Positions 34,885 to 44,108 are shown, counted from the stretch's first letter. The stretch: 64,000 bases of DNA from Lewinella sp. JB7 (GCF_024297185.1 NZ_JANCTD010000002.1:62001-126000), one strand, 5' to 3'. A program made the numbers and translations. The notes: generated by a model from the sequence alone, not told the origin.

Positions 34885-36672
34885 ATGCAATACGTTTCCC
34901 TCCGCAACCTGCGCTTTATGCTCCACGAAGTACTCGACCTCAGCGAGCTACGGGCCAGCGAACGGTTCCGCGATTTTGACCAGGAGGCGATCGACTTTAG
35001 CCTCGACGCCGCCAAGCAACTGGCCGATCAGTATCTGTGGCCGGCGTACCGTGAGATGGACCGCGAAAAGGCCTACTTCGCCGACGGAGAAGTTCACGTA
35101 CTCCCGGCGGTCGGGGAGGGGATGCGGGCCCTCGGGGAAAGCGGTTGGCTGAGCGCGGCCTGGGGGTTCGAGCACCAGGGGCAGCAAATGCCCCTCACCG
35201 TCCACAATTCGGGAAGCCTGATCTTCCAATCGGCGAACGGCAACCTGGCGGCCTACGGATTCCTCACGACCGGTGCCGCCAACCTGATCCGGGAATTTGG
35301 AAGTGAAGAACTTAAGCAAACCTACCTCGAACCGATGGCCAGCGGTCGGTGGCAGGGAACCATGGCCCTCACCGAGCCCCAGGCGGGCAGTTCCCTGAGC
35401 GACATCACGAGCTACTACGAAGAACAGCCCGATGGAAGCTACCACATCTACGGCCAGAAGATCTACATCAGCGGCGGCGACCACACCGGTGTCGATAACG
35501 TCGTCCACCTGCTCCTGGCCCGGCAGAAGGACGGTCCCGCCGGCGTACGCGGTGTAAGCCTGTTTGTGGTACCGAAGTACCTGCCCGAACCAAACGGTGA
35601 GCTCCGGGACAATAACGTCACCACGGCCGGTATCTACGGTAAAATGGGGCAGCGGGGATACGTTGCCGCCCACCTGATGTACGGCGAACAGGGCCCTACC
35701 CGCGGTTTCCTGGTGGGGGAGGAATTCAACGGACTCAAGAACATGTTCCTCATGATGAATGAGGCGCGTATCGGCACGGGCATGATGGCGGCCGGCTCCG
35801 CCTCGGCGGCCTACTACGCCAGCCTCACCTACGCCCGCGAGCGCCCCCAGGGTCGCCACCCCGGCAACAAGGACGTAAATGCCCCCCAGGTGCCCATCAT
35901 CGAACACGCCGACGTGCGGCGTATGCTGTTGTTTCAGAAATCGGTCGTGGAGGGCGGCGTAGCGCTGCTCCTGCAGTGTAGTCTGTACGAAGACACCCAC
36001 CGGGTTAAACGCGACGACCGCAGTCGGCTACTCCTCGAGCTGCTGACGCCGATTGCTAAAAGCTTTCCGAGTGAGTACGGTAATGAGGCCGTCAGTCTGG
36101 GTATGCAGGTGCTCGGCGGGGCGGGGTACACCGACGATTTTCCGCTCGAGCAGATTTTCCGTGACATTCGGGTCAATTCCATTTACGAAGGCACGACCAC
36201 CATTCACGGTCTCGATCTGCTCGGGCGCAAGGTAATGCTGGCGGAAGGCAGGGCCGTGAGTCTACTCGCGGAAGAAATACAGCAAAGCCTGCACGAGGCC
36301 GGGGGCGACGAGCGAACCCGGGTCCTGGCCGATGCCCTGGCCACCGGACTTACCGAGATGCAACAAGTGCTGAACCACCTACTTACTCTGGCTCGCAAGG
36401 AAGAGCCCCGCGTCTTTTTGGCCGACGCTACCGTGTTTCTGGAGTACTTCGGACTACACGTGATCGGCTGGATGTGGCTGAAGCAAGCCAACGCCGCGGT
36501 CCGCGCCCTGCCTACCGCCGAGGGTGCGGAGGAGAACCACTTTTACCGTTCCAAGCTCGTAACCGCCCGATTCTACTTCAACTACGTATTTACGCGTACG
36601 GCCGGCCTTCGAAAAACGCTGCTGTCGACCGAGCGAATCACGCTGAATACCGAGCCTGAACTCCTGGTGTAG
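34885..36672 (+). CDS. Acyl-CoA dehydrogenase
   Basis: The 595-aa flavoprotein has the family order: N-terminal helical domain, beta domain (MASGRWQGTMALTEPQAGSS, YGQKIYISGGDH), C-terminal helical domain (MQVLGGAGYTDDFPLEQIFRD, RVNSIYEGTTTIHGLDLLGR, where the Glu of YEGTT sits at the catalytic-base position) and an added C-terminal region of about 130 residues ending in YFNYVFTRTAGLRKTLLS. The long form resembles FadE-type enzymes of Bacteroidota and Proteobacteria. It would introduce the alpha,beta double bond in beta-oxidation. Substrate chain length is unknown. The ATG at 34885 gives MQYVSLRNLRFMLHEVLDL, the usual N-terminus. The 18-bp array sits immediately upstream. Confidence 0.9.
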   Translation: MQYVSLRNLRFMLHEVLDLSELRASERFRDFDQEAIDFSLDAAKQLADQYLWPAYREMDREKAYFADGEVHVLPAVGEGMRALGESGWLSAAWGFEHQGQQMPLTVHNSGSLIFQSANGNLAAYGFLTTGAANLIREFGSEELKQTYLEPMASGRWQGTMALTEPQAGSSLSDITSYYEEQPDGSYHIYGQKIYISGGDHTGVDNVVHLLLARQKDGPAGVRGVSLFVVPKYLPEPNGELRDNNVTTAGIYGKMGQRGYVAAHLMYGEQGPTRGFLVGEEFNGLKNMFLMMNEARIGTGMMAAGSASAAYYASLTYARERPQGRHPGNKDVNAPQVPIIEHADVRRMLLFQKSVVEGGVALLLQCSLYEDTHRVKRDDRSRLLLELLTPIAKSFPSEYGNEAVSLGMQVLGGAGYTDDFPLEQIFRDIRVNSIYEGTTTIHGLDLLGRKVMLAEGRAVSLLAEEIQQSLHEAGGDERTRVLADALATGLTEMQQVLNHLLTLARKEEPRVFLADATVFLEYFGLHVIGWMWLKQANAAVRALPTAEGAEENHFYRSKLVTARFYFNYVFTRTAGLRKTLLSTERITLNTEPELLV

Positions 36673-36826
36673 CCGGCGGTGCACTGCCGAAGCGGCGGCG
36701 AATTTGGCCGGGAAGGGCGGGCACGTTTCCGTTATTTGCACACCTTACTTGTGCCCCGGGCGCGGATAGCTCGGCAGGGGATAGTATCCTTCCCGCCGCT
36801 ACCAGCGACAGTTAAGCCGCTTCGTG

Positions 36827-36834
36827 TATCTTTC
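36827..36834 (+). promoter_or_regulatory. Probable -7 promoter element of the VOC lipoprotein gene
   Basis: TATCTTTC is seven of eight to TAnnTTTG and ends 19 bases before the ATG at 36854. The preceding 150 bases show no gene. Confidence 0.35.
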
Positions 36835-36853
36835 GCCACCCAAAAGAAGTCGC

Positions 36854-37348
36854 ATGCAAAAATTCTTCCTCCTGGCGTGCTGTACGCTGATGCTATCGTG
36901 TACGCCTAAACTATCGCCCTTCGGAACGGAAAACGGACCCTTCCGGGCCAGTTTCGACCATTACGCGATCAATGTCGACAATCTGCAGCGCAGCGCCGAC
37001 TTTTACCAACGGGTCTTTCAGCTCGAAACGGTCTTCAACGGGACTGGCAATGACCGCCGCGTGTGGTTCTCCCTCGGAGAAGGAATGGCGCTGCACATCA
37101 TTGAAACGGATACGGTCGACGTAAAGACTACCAAAGGGGTGCACCTGTGTATCGCCGTCGCAAACTTTGATGATTTTGTCGACCATCTCCGCAAGGAGTC
37201 CATCCCGTTCGAAACGTGGCGGGGCGAAGCCATGCAATCCAATACGCGGCCCGACGGCGTACGCCAGGTATATCTGCAGGACCCCGATGGCTACTGGGTG
37301 GAAGTAAACGATAACCGCCTGATGTGGGCCACTAATCGCGCCAAGTAA
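36854..37348 (+). CDS. VOC-superfamily lipoprotein (glyoxalase/dioxygenase fold)
   Basis: The 164-aa product begins with a lipoprotein signal (MQKFFLLACCTLMLSCTPK). The remainder is one VOC module pair: FDHYAINVDNLQRSADFYQRVF, GVHLCIAVANFDDFVDHLR and the C-terminal VYLQDPDGYWVEVND with the metal-ligand Glu. VOC proteins use a divalent metal for lyase, epimerase or dioxygenase chemistry or bind toxic compounds; the substrate is unknown. Lipidation places it on a membrane outside the cytoplasm. Its stop overlaps the start of the OsmC gene (TAATG), indicating coupled translation. Confidence 0.8.
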   Translation: MQKFFLLACCTLMLSCTPKLSPFGTENGPFRASFDHYAINVDNLQRSADFYQRVFQLETVFNGTGNDRRVWFSLGEGMALHIIETDTVDVKTTKGVHLCIAVANFDDFVDHLRKESIPFETWRGEAMQSNTRPDGVRQVYLQDPDGYWVEVNDNRLMWATNRAK

Positions 37349-37761
37349 TGACCGTAGAACTCAACCGCCTCGACGACGCTTTCCTTTTTGAAACCTCGAA
37401 CGACGAGGGGCAAACCGTACGCACGGACGGCAGTCCCGACATCGGTGGCCAGGGGGCCGGAATGCGCCCGATGCAACTCGTACTCTCCGCCGTGGCCAGC
37501 TGCTCGAGCATCGACATCGTCCTGCTCCTGAAGAAGCAACGGCAGGCGCTTGATGACCTGAAGGTGCGGGTCGAAGGCAAACGCGTCGATACCGAACCCC
37601 GGTTATTCACCGACATTCACCTGCACTACATCCTCTTCGGAAATCTGGACGACAAGAAGGTCGAACGTGCCTGTCGCCTGAGTATGGAGAAACTCTGCAG
37701 CGTATCGCTGATGCTGAAGGCCGGAGGTGTAAATATTACCTGGGACTACGAGATTCGCTAG
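37348..37761 (+). CDS. OsmC family protein
   Basis: The 137-aa protein has the OsmC/Ohr fold with GGQGAGMRPMQLVLSAVASCSSIDIVLLLKK carrying the first reactive Cys, here close to a second Ser-rich turn, and a later Cys in LSMEKLCSVSLML. Family members reduce organic hydroperoxides through the two cysteines; this one looks like the YhfA-type subfamily, whose role is less clear. It is cytoplasmic. Translation is probably coupled to the upstream VOC lipoprotein gene through a TAATG overlap. Confidence 0.85.
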   Translation: MTVELNRLDDAFLFETSNDEGQTVRTDGSPDIGGQGAGMRPMQLVLSAVASCSSIDIVLLLKKQRQALDDLKVRVEGKRVDTEPRLFTDIHLHYILFGNLDDKKVERACRLSMEKLCSVSLMLKAGGVNITWDYEIR

Positions 37762-37828
37762 GGTAGGACAATATGTACCGAATCGTAACAATTATGTATA
37801 TAACGGTTACTTTTTAGTACACTACACC

Positions 37829-38245
37829 ATGCACCTCCAGTTACACTGCTCCGGCGGCCGTCTTTTGACGACCACGGTCATCTTTCTTGTCTGCTGTCTT
37901 ACCGGCTCCGCGTCCGGTCTGGCGCAATCGCATTCCCCCCTCATAGCCGGCCTGCTGGTTGCCGATTCGTACGCCGTCATGCCCATACACGAAGACCCTT
38001 CCTTCGAACTGAGCTACGATGCGCTGAGCGGGCGGGACCGGGTGGAAACCTGGCTCGACGACACCTGGTCGCTCGAGTCGCTCCGCATTGAACTCCGCGA
38101 CGCCGCAGGTCAGCGGGTGCACCGGGAGATTATCATGAACGGCAATCATTTGCTGCTCTTTACCCGCAAACTTCCTCCGGGAACCTACACGGTCAAATTG
38201 CGCGACGGTAAACGCGCGGCCACCGACATTCTGGTGGTCCTGTAG
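37829..38245 (+). CDS. Small secreted protein resembling an isolated T9SS-type beta domain
   Basis: The 138-aa product has an N-terminal signal (LLTTTVIFLVCCLTGSASGLAQ). The C-terminal 60 residues look like a type A sorting-domain beta-sandwich: SLRIELRDAAGQRVHREII, LLLFTRKLPPGTYTVKLRDG and ATDILVVL. There is little room for an N-terminal cargo domain, so the sorting-like fold may be the whole functional protein. The function is unknown. It is convergent with the S24-type regulator gene. Confidence 0.65.
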   Translation: MHLQLHCSGGRLLTTTVIFLVCCLTGSASGLAQSHSPLIAGLLVADSYAVMPIHEDPSFELSYDALSGRDRVETWLDDTWSLESLRIELRDAAGQRVHREIIMNGNHLLLFTRKLPPGTYTVKLRDGKRAATDILVVL

Positions 38246-38252
38246 CACCTCC

Positions 38253-39095
38253 TTACTCGCGGTGACGATTGCTGAGGGCCTTTTCGACGGAAATGCCCAG
38301 GCGGTTGATGAGTTTGCCCTGCTGAGCGATGGTTGCCTTAAGTTCGCTCATCTCGTCGTGGACGTAGCGTTGGATATTCTGGGGGGAGGGTAGGAAGGGC
38401 GTGATGCGGGCCCGCACGTACCAGATCTCCCGCAGGTCGGACAGAGGAATACGGTAGGTTTCGTAGAAACTGTTGTCGGAGATCACTTCCAGCTCCTTAG
38501 TGTCGGCGATGTGGTTTCTCACCCGTTTGACCACCACGTCGCTGCGGGTAACGATCACGTAAGCATAATTATCCTTGATGCCGCTTTGCCACAGGGTCGG
38601 CTCCAGGAACGCGCAAACGATCTTGTCCCCCTCGAAGAGGGTAGGCTCCATACTGTTGCCGGGCACGTCGAAACTCCGGTGGGTGCCCACCTTATACTTG
38701 TAATCCGGCAGGCTGTAGGTCGGCAGGCTTTCCACGAAACTCGGGTCCCCCAGTTCCGCCGCGTACACTGACTGGGCGGGGAGCGGCACGTGAACGATGA
38801 GTTCGTCCGCATCGGGGGTGGTGATGGTGGTGAGCACCCGGAAGTTCTGGTCGCTCTCCTCGGTCATAAACATCGGGCCGTCTCCCGTAAAGAGGTAAAC
38901 GGGGTTGAGCTTATACTTTGCAATGGCCTGTCGGAGCAGTTCGATGGTGACGTCACGGCGGCCCTTCAGAATTTCGCTGAGCGATTGCGGTAGGTAGTCG
39001 AGCGACATGGCGAAGGCACGGCTGGACCTGATTCGTTTCTCCGCTTTAAGCTTATCGTGGCACTTAATGAAGCGCTGAGAAACGACATTTTTCAT
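38253..39095 (-). CDS. Transcriptional regulator with S24 (LexA/CI-like) peptidase domain
   Basis: The 280-aa protein has a short N-terminal helix-turn-helix (LPQSLSEILKGRRDVTIELLRQAI) and a C-terminal S24 domain. The candidate catalytic pair is Ser148 in DVPGNSMEPTLFEGDKIV and Lys190 in VTRSDVVVKRV. No Ala-Gly cleavage site is obvious between the domains, so it may be a non-cleaved, CI- or Bacteroidota-type regulator. A helical tail follows (MSELKATIAQQGKLINRLG). It could respond to DNA damage or stress; targets are unknown. An exact -7 element lies 23 bases upstream of the ATG. Confidence 0.8.
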   Translation of the reverse strand: MKNVVSQRFIKCHDKLKAEKRIRSSRAFAMSLDYLPQSLSEILKGRRDVTIELLRQAIAKYKLNPVYLFTGDGPMFMTEESDQNFRVLTTITTPDADELIVHVPLPAQSVYAAELGDPSFVESLPTYSLPDYKYKVGTHRSFDVPGNSMEPTLFEGDKIVCAFLEPTLWQSGIKDNYAYVIVTRSDVVVKRVRNHIADTKELEVISDNSFYETYRIPLSDLREIWYVRARITPFLPSPQNIQRYVHDEMSELKATIAQQGKLINRLGISVEKALSNRHRE

Positions 39096-39117
39096 AAATA
39101 GGTGGTATTGGGCGGTG

Positions 39118-39125
39118 CAAAGATA
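39118..39125 (-). promoter_or_regulatory. -7 promoter element of the S24-type regulator gene
   Basis: Minus-strand TATCTTTG is an exact TAnnTTTG match, ending 22 bases before the ATG at 39095. Confidence 0.5.
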
Positions 39126-39182
39126 GCCCGGGGCGGGCGGTGGGTATGATGATACGTAATAAAAGTAACATCTTTTTGCGAA

Positions 39183-40283
39183 TCATTCTCCGCCCTTGAT
39201 CACGGCATCGTCTTCGTGGCGTTTACCCTTCTTAATGGTTTCGGAAGCCTCCTCCAGGTCATCCCCTTCGGGGGTTTCTCCCTGATTATCGTCCTGTTCC
39301 GGTTCGTAACTCAGGCGAATGAGGACGGGAAAATGGTCCGATCCGACGTAGCGTAGACGTTGTAGATCCAGGACGGTCAGGTCGGTCGAGTGAAACACGT
39401 GATCCAGGGGCCAACGCAGGAACCGGTGTTCGGCGTGAAAGGTGGAATAGAGACCCCGTCCGCGCCGCGGGTCCAGCAGGCCGCTCAATCGCTGAAAGAG
39501 GCGGGAGGAGTGGGACCAGGCCACGTCGTTCATGTCACCGGCCACGATGACGGTCGACTCGGGCTTTTTCTGTACCTCCAATCCGACCAGCGCGAGTTCG
39601 GCGTCGCGGCCGGTACTGGCGTAGGCTTCCGAGGGGCTGGGGGGCATGGGATGTACGAAGTGCAGGTCCACCAACCGGCCGTTGGGCAATTCGATCTGGG
39701 TATCGATGCTAGGAATGTCGTCCTTGATCCGGTACTTAACCTGGGGATCGATCAGTTCGATCTTGCTCCACAGGTGCATGCCGTAAAGATTTTCAATGGG
39801 CACGGGCACCTGATGGGGATAGTCTTCCCCGATTCCTTCCCGCAGTTTCTCTTCCCACCAGGCGTTGGTCTCCACCGTCAGCAGGATGTCCGGATTCATC
39901 TCTTTCACTAGGTCGATGACCAGGTCGGTGCGCTTATTGGTCTGCAACACGTTGCTCATCATGAGGCTCAGGTGACGGTCGGACTCTTCCGTCCGCTGGG
40001 CGTCCCGGGCATCCCGGCCGTGCAGGGGGGTATAGGGGTAGATGCGGTAGGCCTGGTAGGCCGTGGCAATCATCAGCAGGACGCCGATCGTCAGGTTTAC
40101 CGTATCGTTGGAACTGCGGGAGATAAACCACAACAGGGCCGACAGGCCGAGCAGGAAGAGGAGCTGTTGCCGGGGGTAGTCGAAGCCACGAATCCACCAG
40201 TCGTCGTACTTCAGAAAGGGCATCAGCGTACCGATAATGCCGAAGGCGCCCAGAACGTAGGCCAGGATGCGGATTGCTATCAC
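39183..40283 (-). CDS. Membrane-anchored endonuclease/exonuclease/phosphatase (EEP) family protein
   Basis: The 366-aa protein starts with three hydrophobic segments (IRILAYVLGAFGIIGTLMPF, QLLFLLGLSALLWFI, TIGVLLMIATAYQAY) and continues as an EEP domain. Visible catalytic blocks are LMMSNVLQTN, DILLTVETN, VIVAGDMNDV with the Asp/Asn pair, and YVGSDHFPVLIRL with the Asp-His pair. EEP enzymes split phosphodiesters or phosphomonoesters in nucleic acids, inositides or sphingolipids. The three-helix N-terminus places the active domain at the membrane, probably on the outer side. The acidic tail is not conserved-looking. Confidence 0.85.
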   Translation of the reverse strand: MIAIRILAYVLGAFGIIGTLMPFLKYDDWWIRGFDYPRQQLLFLLGLSALLWFISRSSNDTVNLTIGVLLMIATAYQAYRIYPYTPLHGRDARDAQRTEESDRHLSLMMSNVLQTNKRTDLVIDLVKEMNPDILLTVETNAWWEEKLREGIGEDYPHQVPVPIENLYGMHLWSKIELIDPQVKYRIKDDIPSIDTQIELPNGRLVDLHFVHPMPPSPSEAYASTGRDAELALVGLEVQKKPESTVIVAGDMNDVAWSHSSRLFQRLSGLLDPRRGRGLYSTFHAEHRFLRWPLDHVFHSTDLTVLDLQRLRYVGSDHFPVLIRLSYEPEQDDNQGETPEGDDLEEASETIKKGKRHEDDAVIKGGE

Positions 40284-40418
40284 GTAGGCGGTGAGATTTA
40301 TGTTAGAAGTACGAAGCTAGTAAGATGTTCACGTAGCCGGTACGCAGCGGTTGACCCCGTAAAGTAACGCCCTTTTGCCATTAAACTGCTTACACCCACG
40401 ATTGCCGTACGGTAGGCG

Positions 40419-40426
40419 TACTTTTG
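40419..40426 (+). promoter_or_regulatory. -7 promoter element of the dikinase-like gene
   Basis: TACTTTTG is an exact TAnnTTTG match, 26 bases before the ATG at 40453. A TTG at 40402-40404 is 14 bases upstream, shorter than usual spacing. Confidence 0.5.
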
Positions 40427-40452
40427 CCTTCGCTCATTTATAACCCTCCCCG

Positions 40453-43413
40453 ATGTTTTCCCTGACCTACCACCGCCGCTCCCTGTCCCTTTACGGCATG
40501 GCTCTTTTCTGTTCCTACCTGCCGGTAGCCCTCGAAGCCCAGCTCACGGACCAACGGATCGAAGCGTTGATCGAAGAATTCCGGACCGACCCCCGCGGCC
40601 CCTATAGCGGCATCTTCTGGTTCTGTTCCGACGGGAGCAAGCGAGCCGCACGCGATCCCTGTCCGGATGACGACAAGGCCCGCCAACACGCTGACTACAA
40701 GCCGGTGGTGAAGGAGTTGATGCGGGGCAACCAGTTGTATTTCGGTCAGGTGCTCGCCGACACCGACTTCGCCCCCTTCTGGGATGCTGGCAACGATCAC
40801 AGCCGGCTCAAGCAGTACCAACTCAATAACTACCTGGTCGCCAACGACGACGGCTGGATCCTGGAAAAAGCCCGCTACTACCGGGGCGCCTTTCAGGTGG
40901 AGGACGAAGAAGAGTGGGGCCGTAAGTTTTTCCAGTGGCTACTGTCACGGGATCGGGTGCTGGAGGAAGATTTCTACCTCATCCTGCAGGCGGCCCGCGA
41001 TATTCCTCACCGCGGAGATACCGACCTCAACCAACGGATACGCGCCCGGAGTAAGGAGATCGCCGATCGTTATCCCCCCTTCATGGATCTACGGATCAAG
41101 ATTCACGGTCGTCCGTCGGGCGGGGACGCGGGAGCCGTGCAAACCTTCATGGAGCAACACGAACAAGAACTGAAAGATAAACGGCTATACGCCGAAGCGG
41201 GACAACTGGTGGAGGACATTCAGACCGCTTACGGGGGCAGTGATCTCAGCAACGTCACCGACCTCGCCGGCGCTTTACCCGCCCAGGATTCCCTGCGCCG
41301 ACGCATTGAGCGCTTCGTGGATATCCAGACCCGGCGCCCCGGCGTCGACAACGACCTCGATCGCCTCACCGCCGCTACCGGGCTCATGTTGCGCATTCGC
41401 CGTTCCCTCGTCACGGAGGAGCGCCGGTCGGTCGATAAGCTGCGCCTCATCGATATCCTAAATGAACTCAGCGATCTGGTCTTCCGTACCGCGCCGGAGT
41501 GGACGCCCGCAACCGCCCGCGAACAAATGGAGAAAATCTGCTACCTCGGGGAGGCGGCCACCGGCGCCGGCTTCATCGAGCTGTGGGAATACGAAACCGG
41601 CGGACCGAACATCGCGGACCCGAATTACCAGTACATCCGGCCCGATATGCTGACCGCCTACCTCGACAACGCCCGACGGTTCGTGGAGTGGGGGACGGCC
41701 ACCAACCGGGCCACCTACGGTGAGGTGGTGGAGCGGTATGCCCGCTTCGAACCCCGCGCCCTGTCGTTTCTCGACGACCGTATCCGCGGATCGGTTCTCC
41801 TTCCCCTCGGGCAGGCCGTCGGCGACCTGGGCGACTGGCTGGCCCGCAACAGTGAGTCCGGCAACGCGCTGATGGACATCCGCTCGCAGGCGCAGGCCCG
41901 GGGGCTGAATCCGGGCTACGCCCGCGGGACTCTTCGCCTGGTGGAGGGGACTCCCGACGAGGTAGTCGTCAACGACCGGGACATCTTCGTCTTCAGTCGT
42001 CCGCCCGCTGATCTGAAACCCGTTGGCGGAATCCTGACGGTGAGCGAGGGCAATATGGTCAGCCACGTGCAGTTGCTAGCCCGGAACCTCGGCATCCCCA
42101 ACGCGGTACTCACCGACCGACAGTTCGAGGAACTCAAGCCCTACGACGGCGAAGAAGTCTTTTTCGCCGTTTCGAACGGGGGCACGGTCCTCATGAAGCC
42201 CGTGGACGACCTGAACGATACGGAACGCGAACTCTTTGCCGTCCGCGAGCGAAGCCAGGAACGAATCCGGGTTCCCGTCGACCGCATCGATCTGACCACC
42301 CGCGACGTGCTCAACTTACGGGACGTGAACAGCTCCGATAGCGGAGTCCGCTGCGGCCCTAAGGCCGCGAATCTGGGACAGCTCAAACAACTCTTTCCGG
42401 ACAAGGTCGTGGAAGGACTGGTCATCCCCTTCGGAGTCTTCCGCGAGCACCTCGACCAGCAAATGCCCGGTCAGCCCGACGGCACCTCCTATTGGCAGTT
42501 TCTTAACGAAGGGTTCGCGGAGTCCGCGGCCATGGAAAAGAAGGGACGTCCGGCCAGCGAAGTGGAAGAATTCACCCTGACGCAGCTGGCTACCCTCCGG
42601 GCGGCAATCGCCGAGATCCGCATCGAGGGTAAACTGATCGCCCAGTTGCGCGAAGGCTTCGAAGAAATTCTTGGGGGAAAGTCCGGAACCGTGCCTGTCT
42701 TCCTGCGGTCCGACACGAATATGGAGGACCTGGCCGATTTTACCGGCGCGGGTCTGAATAAAACCGTATTCAACGTAGTCAAGGAAACGGCGATCCTGAA
42801 CGGAATCAAGGAAGTCTGGGCCAGCCCGTACACCGACCGCAGCTACGAATGGCGGCAGCGCTACCTGCTCAATCCCGAGAACGTATTCCCCAGTATCCTG
42901 ATCATCCCCAGCGTAGACGTGGACTACTCCGGCGTCATGATCACCAAGGGGGTAACGACGGGGGAACAGGACGACATCACCGTTGCATTCAGCCGGGGTG
43001 CCGGCGGGGCCGTGGATGGCCAGGCCGCGGAATCTTACCTCCTGGATCGCTTCGGGCGCTTCACCCTGCAGGCACCCGCCCGGGAGCGCATGCACCGCCG
43101 CTTACCCGCGACGGGCGGCAGTACCATGGTGGCCGCCGCCTTTAACGAACCGGTACTCAGTCACCAAAATCTCGTGGACCTGTACAAGCTCGGGCAGGAG
43201 GTAGAGGAAGTTATGCCCCAGGCTCCCGGGGTGGAAGCGGAAGGACCCTACGACGTGGAACTCGGGTTCCAGGACGATAAGATTTGGCTGTTTCAGATCC
43301 GCCCCTTCGTAGAGAACAGTAAGGCCCAGAGCTCCGATTACCTGCAGAGCATTTCGCCGCCGAAACGGGAGAACGTGTACATCGATCTGCATTCGCCGTT
43401 ACGGGCGGAGTAA
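40453..43413 (+). CDS. Exported PEP-synthase/glucan-dikinase-like protein
   Basis: The 986-aa protein has a likely signal peptide (SLYGMALFCSYLPVALEA). Residues 35 to about 480 are mostly helical and unassigned. A PEP-utilising swivelling domain follows, with the phospho-acceptor His538 in SEGNMVSHVQLLARNLGIPN. The PPDK-type ATP-grasp domain is C-terminal (GPKAANLGQLKQLFP near 629, VFLRSDTNMEDLADFTGAG, DDKIWLFQIRPF). This order, His domain before ATP domain, is that of glucan, water dikinases and not of PEP synthase or PPDK. No PEP-binding TIM barrel is present. Substrate is unknown; an ATP-dependent enzyme outside the cytoplasm is unusual, so the export call should be tested. Confidence 0.8.
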   Translation: MFSLTYHRRSLSLYGMALFCSYLPVALEAQLTDQRIEALIEEFRTDPRGPYSGIFWFCSDGSKRAARDPCPDDDKARQHADYKPVVKELMRGNQLYFGQVLADTDFAPFWDAGNDHSRLKQYQLNNYLVANDDGWILEKARYYRGAFQVEDEEEWGRKFFQWLLSRDRVLEEDFYLILQAARDIPHRGDTDLNQRIRARSKEIADRYPPFMDLRIKIHGRPSGGDAGAVQTFMEQHEQELKDKRLYAEAGQLVEDIQTAYGGSDLSNVTDLAGALPAQDSLRRRIERFVDIQTRRPGVDNDLDRLTAATGLMLRIRRSLVTEERRSVDKLRLIDILNELSDLVFRTAPEWTPATAREQMEKICYLGEAATGAGFIELWEYETGGPNIADPNYQYIRPDMLTAYLDNARRFVEWGTATNRATYGEVVERYARFEPRALSFLDDRIRGSVLLPLGQAVGDLGDWLARNSESGNALMDIRSQAQARGLNPGYARGTLRLVEGTPDEVVVNDRDIFVFSRPPADLKPVGGILTVSEGNMVSHVQLLARNLGIPNAVLTDRQFEELKPYDGEEVFFAVSNGGTVLMKPVDDLNDTERELFAVRERSQERIRVPVDRIDLTTRDVLNLRDVNSSDSGVRCGPKAANLGQLKQLFPDKVVEGLVIPFGVFREHLDQQMPGQPDGTSYWQFLNEGFAESAAMEKKGRPASEVEEFTLTQLATLRAAIAEIRIEGKLIAQLREGFEEILGGKSGTVPVFLRSDTNMEDLADFTGAGLNKTVFNVVKETAILNGIKEVWASPYTDRSYEWRQRYLLNPENVFPSILIIPSVDVDYSGVMITKGVTTGEQDDITVAFSRGAGGAVDGQAAESYLLDRFGRFTLQAPARERMHRRLPATGGSTMVAAAFNEPVLSHQNLVDLYKLGQEVEEVMPQAPGVEAEGPYDVELGFQDDKIWLFQIRPFVENSKAQSSDYLQSISPPKRENVYIDLHSPLRAE

Positions 43414-43428
43414 GCAGGCGGGAAGGTG

Positions 43429-44076
43429 CTACACCTCCTTGAACAGTCCGTGGAGCTTGGCCCCGACCATGTTGATGACGCGCCCGAGGTCTTCCTTCTT
43501 ATTGGCGAAGTCCACTTCGTCGACGTTGATGATCAGGATGTTGCCGTCCCGGTAGGTGGAGATCCAGTCCTCGTAGCGACGGTTGAGTTGCTTGAGGTAA
43601 TCTAGGCTCATGCTGCCTTCGTAGTCGCGTCCCCGGCTTTCAATGTGGGCGACGAGGGTGCCGATGCCGGCGCGGAGATAAATGAGCAGGTCCGGGGCCT
43701 TGATCCGACTGGTCATGGTTTCGAACAGCTGGGTATAGCTTTCGAAGTCCCGTTCGGTCATCAGTCCCATACCGTGAAGGTTGGGGGCGAAGATGTTGGC
43801 GTCTTCGTAGATGGTGCGGTCCTGAATGACGGTCTTGTCGCCATCCTGAATGTCCAGAATCTGCTTGTAGCGGTTGTGCAGGAAGTAAACCTGCAGGTTG
43901 AAGCTCCACCGCTTCATGTCGTTGTAAAAATCGCTCAGGTAGGGATTATTCTCCGCGCTTTCGTAGTGTACCTCCCAGCCGAAGTGTTGTCCGAGCTGGC
44001 GGCAGAGGGTCGTTTTACCGGCACCGATGTTTCCGGCGATGGCAATGTGCTTGATGGGGTTGGGGCTGTTTTCCAT
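43429..44076 (-). CDS. Deoxynucleoside kinase
   Basis: The 215-aa enzyme belongs to the dNK/dGK/dCK family. The P-loop is IAIAGNIGAGKTTLCRQL at residues 11-28, the catalytic ERS/DRS-type motif is VIQDRTIYEDANIF, and the lid region is ESRGRDYEGSMSLDYLKQLN. It would phosphorylate deoxynucleosides for salvage in the cytoplasm. Length and motifs are typical of the Bacteroidota members often found next to unrelated genes. It is convergent with the dikinase-like gene, with 15 bases between the two stops. Confidence 0.9.
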   Translation of the reverse strand: MENSPNPIKHIAIAGNIGAGKTTLCRQLGQHFGWEVHYESAENNPYLSDFYNDMKRWSFNLQVYFLHNRYKQILDIQDGDKTVIQDRTIYEDANIFAPNLHGMGLMTERDFESYTQLFETMTSRIKAPDLLIYLRAGIGTLVAHIESRGRDYEGSMSLDYLKQLNRRYEDWISTYRDGNILIINVDEVDFANKKEDLGRVINMVGAKLHGLFKEV

Positions 44077-44108
44077 GGACGCCCAAAGGTCGTAAATTTT
44101 GCCACACG

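Noticed and set aside
34299-34979. Long reading frames across the 18-bp array on both strands (repeats such as TVQRGG, PSNGVG, PLDGPT, PRWTVP).
   Set aside because: They arise because the unit length is a multiple of three and mostly lacks stops. Several frames are open at once, the flanks overlap speA or the acyl-CoA dehydrogenase start, and there is no signal peptide or start context.
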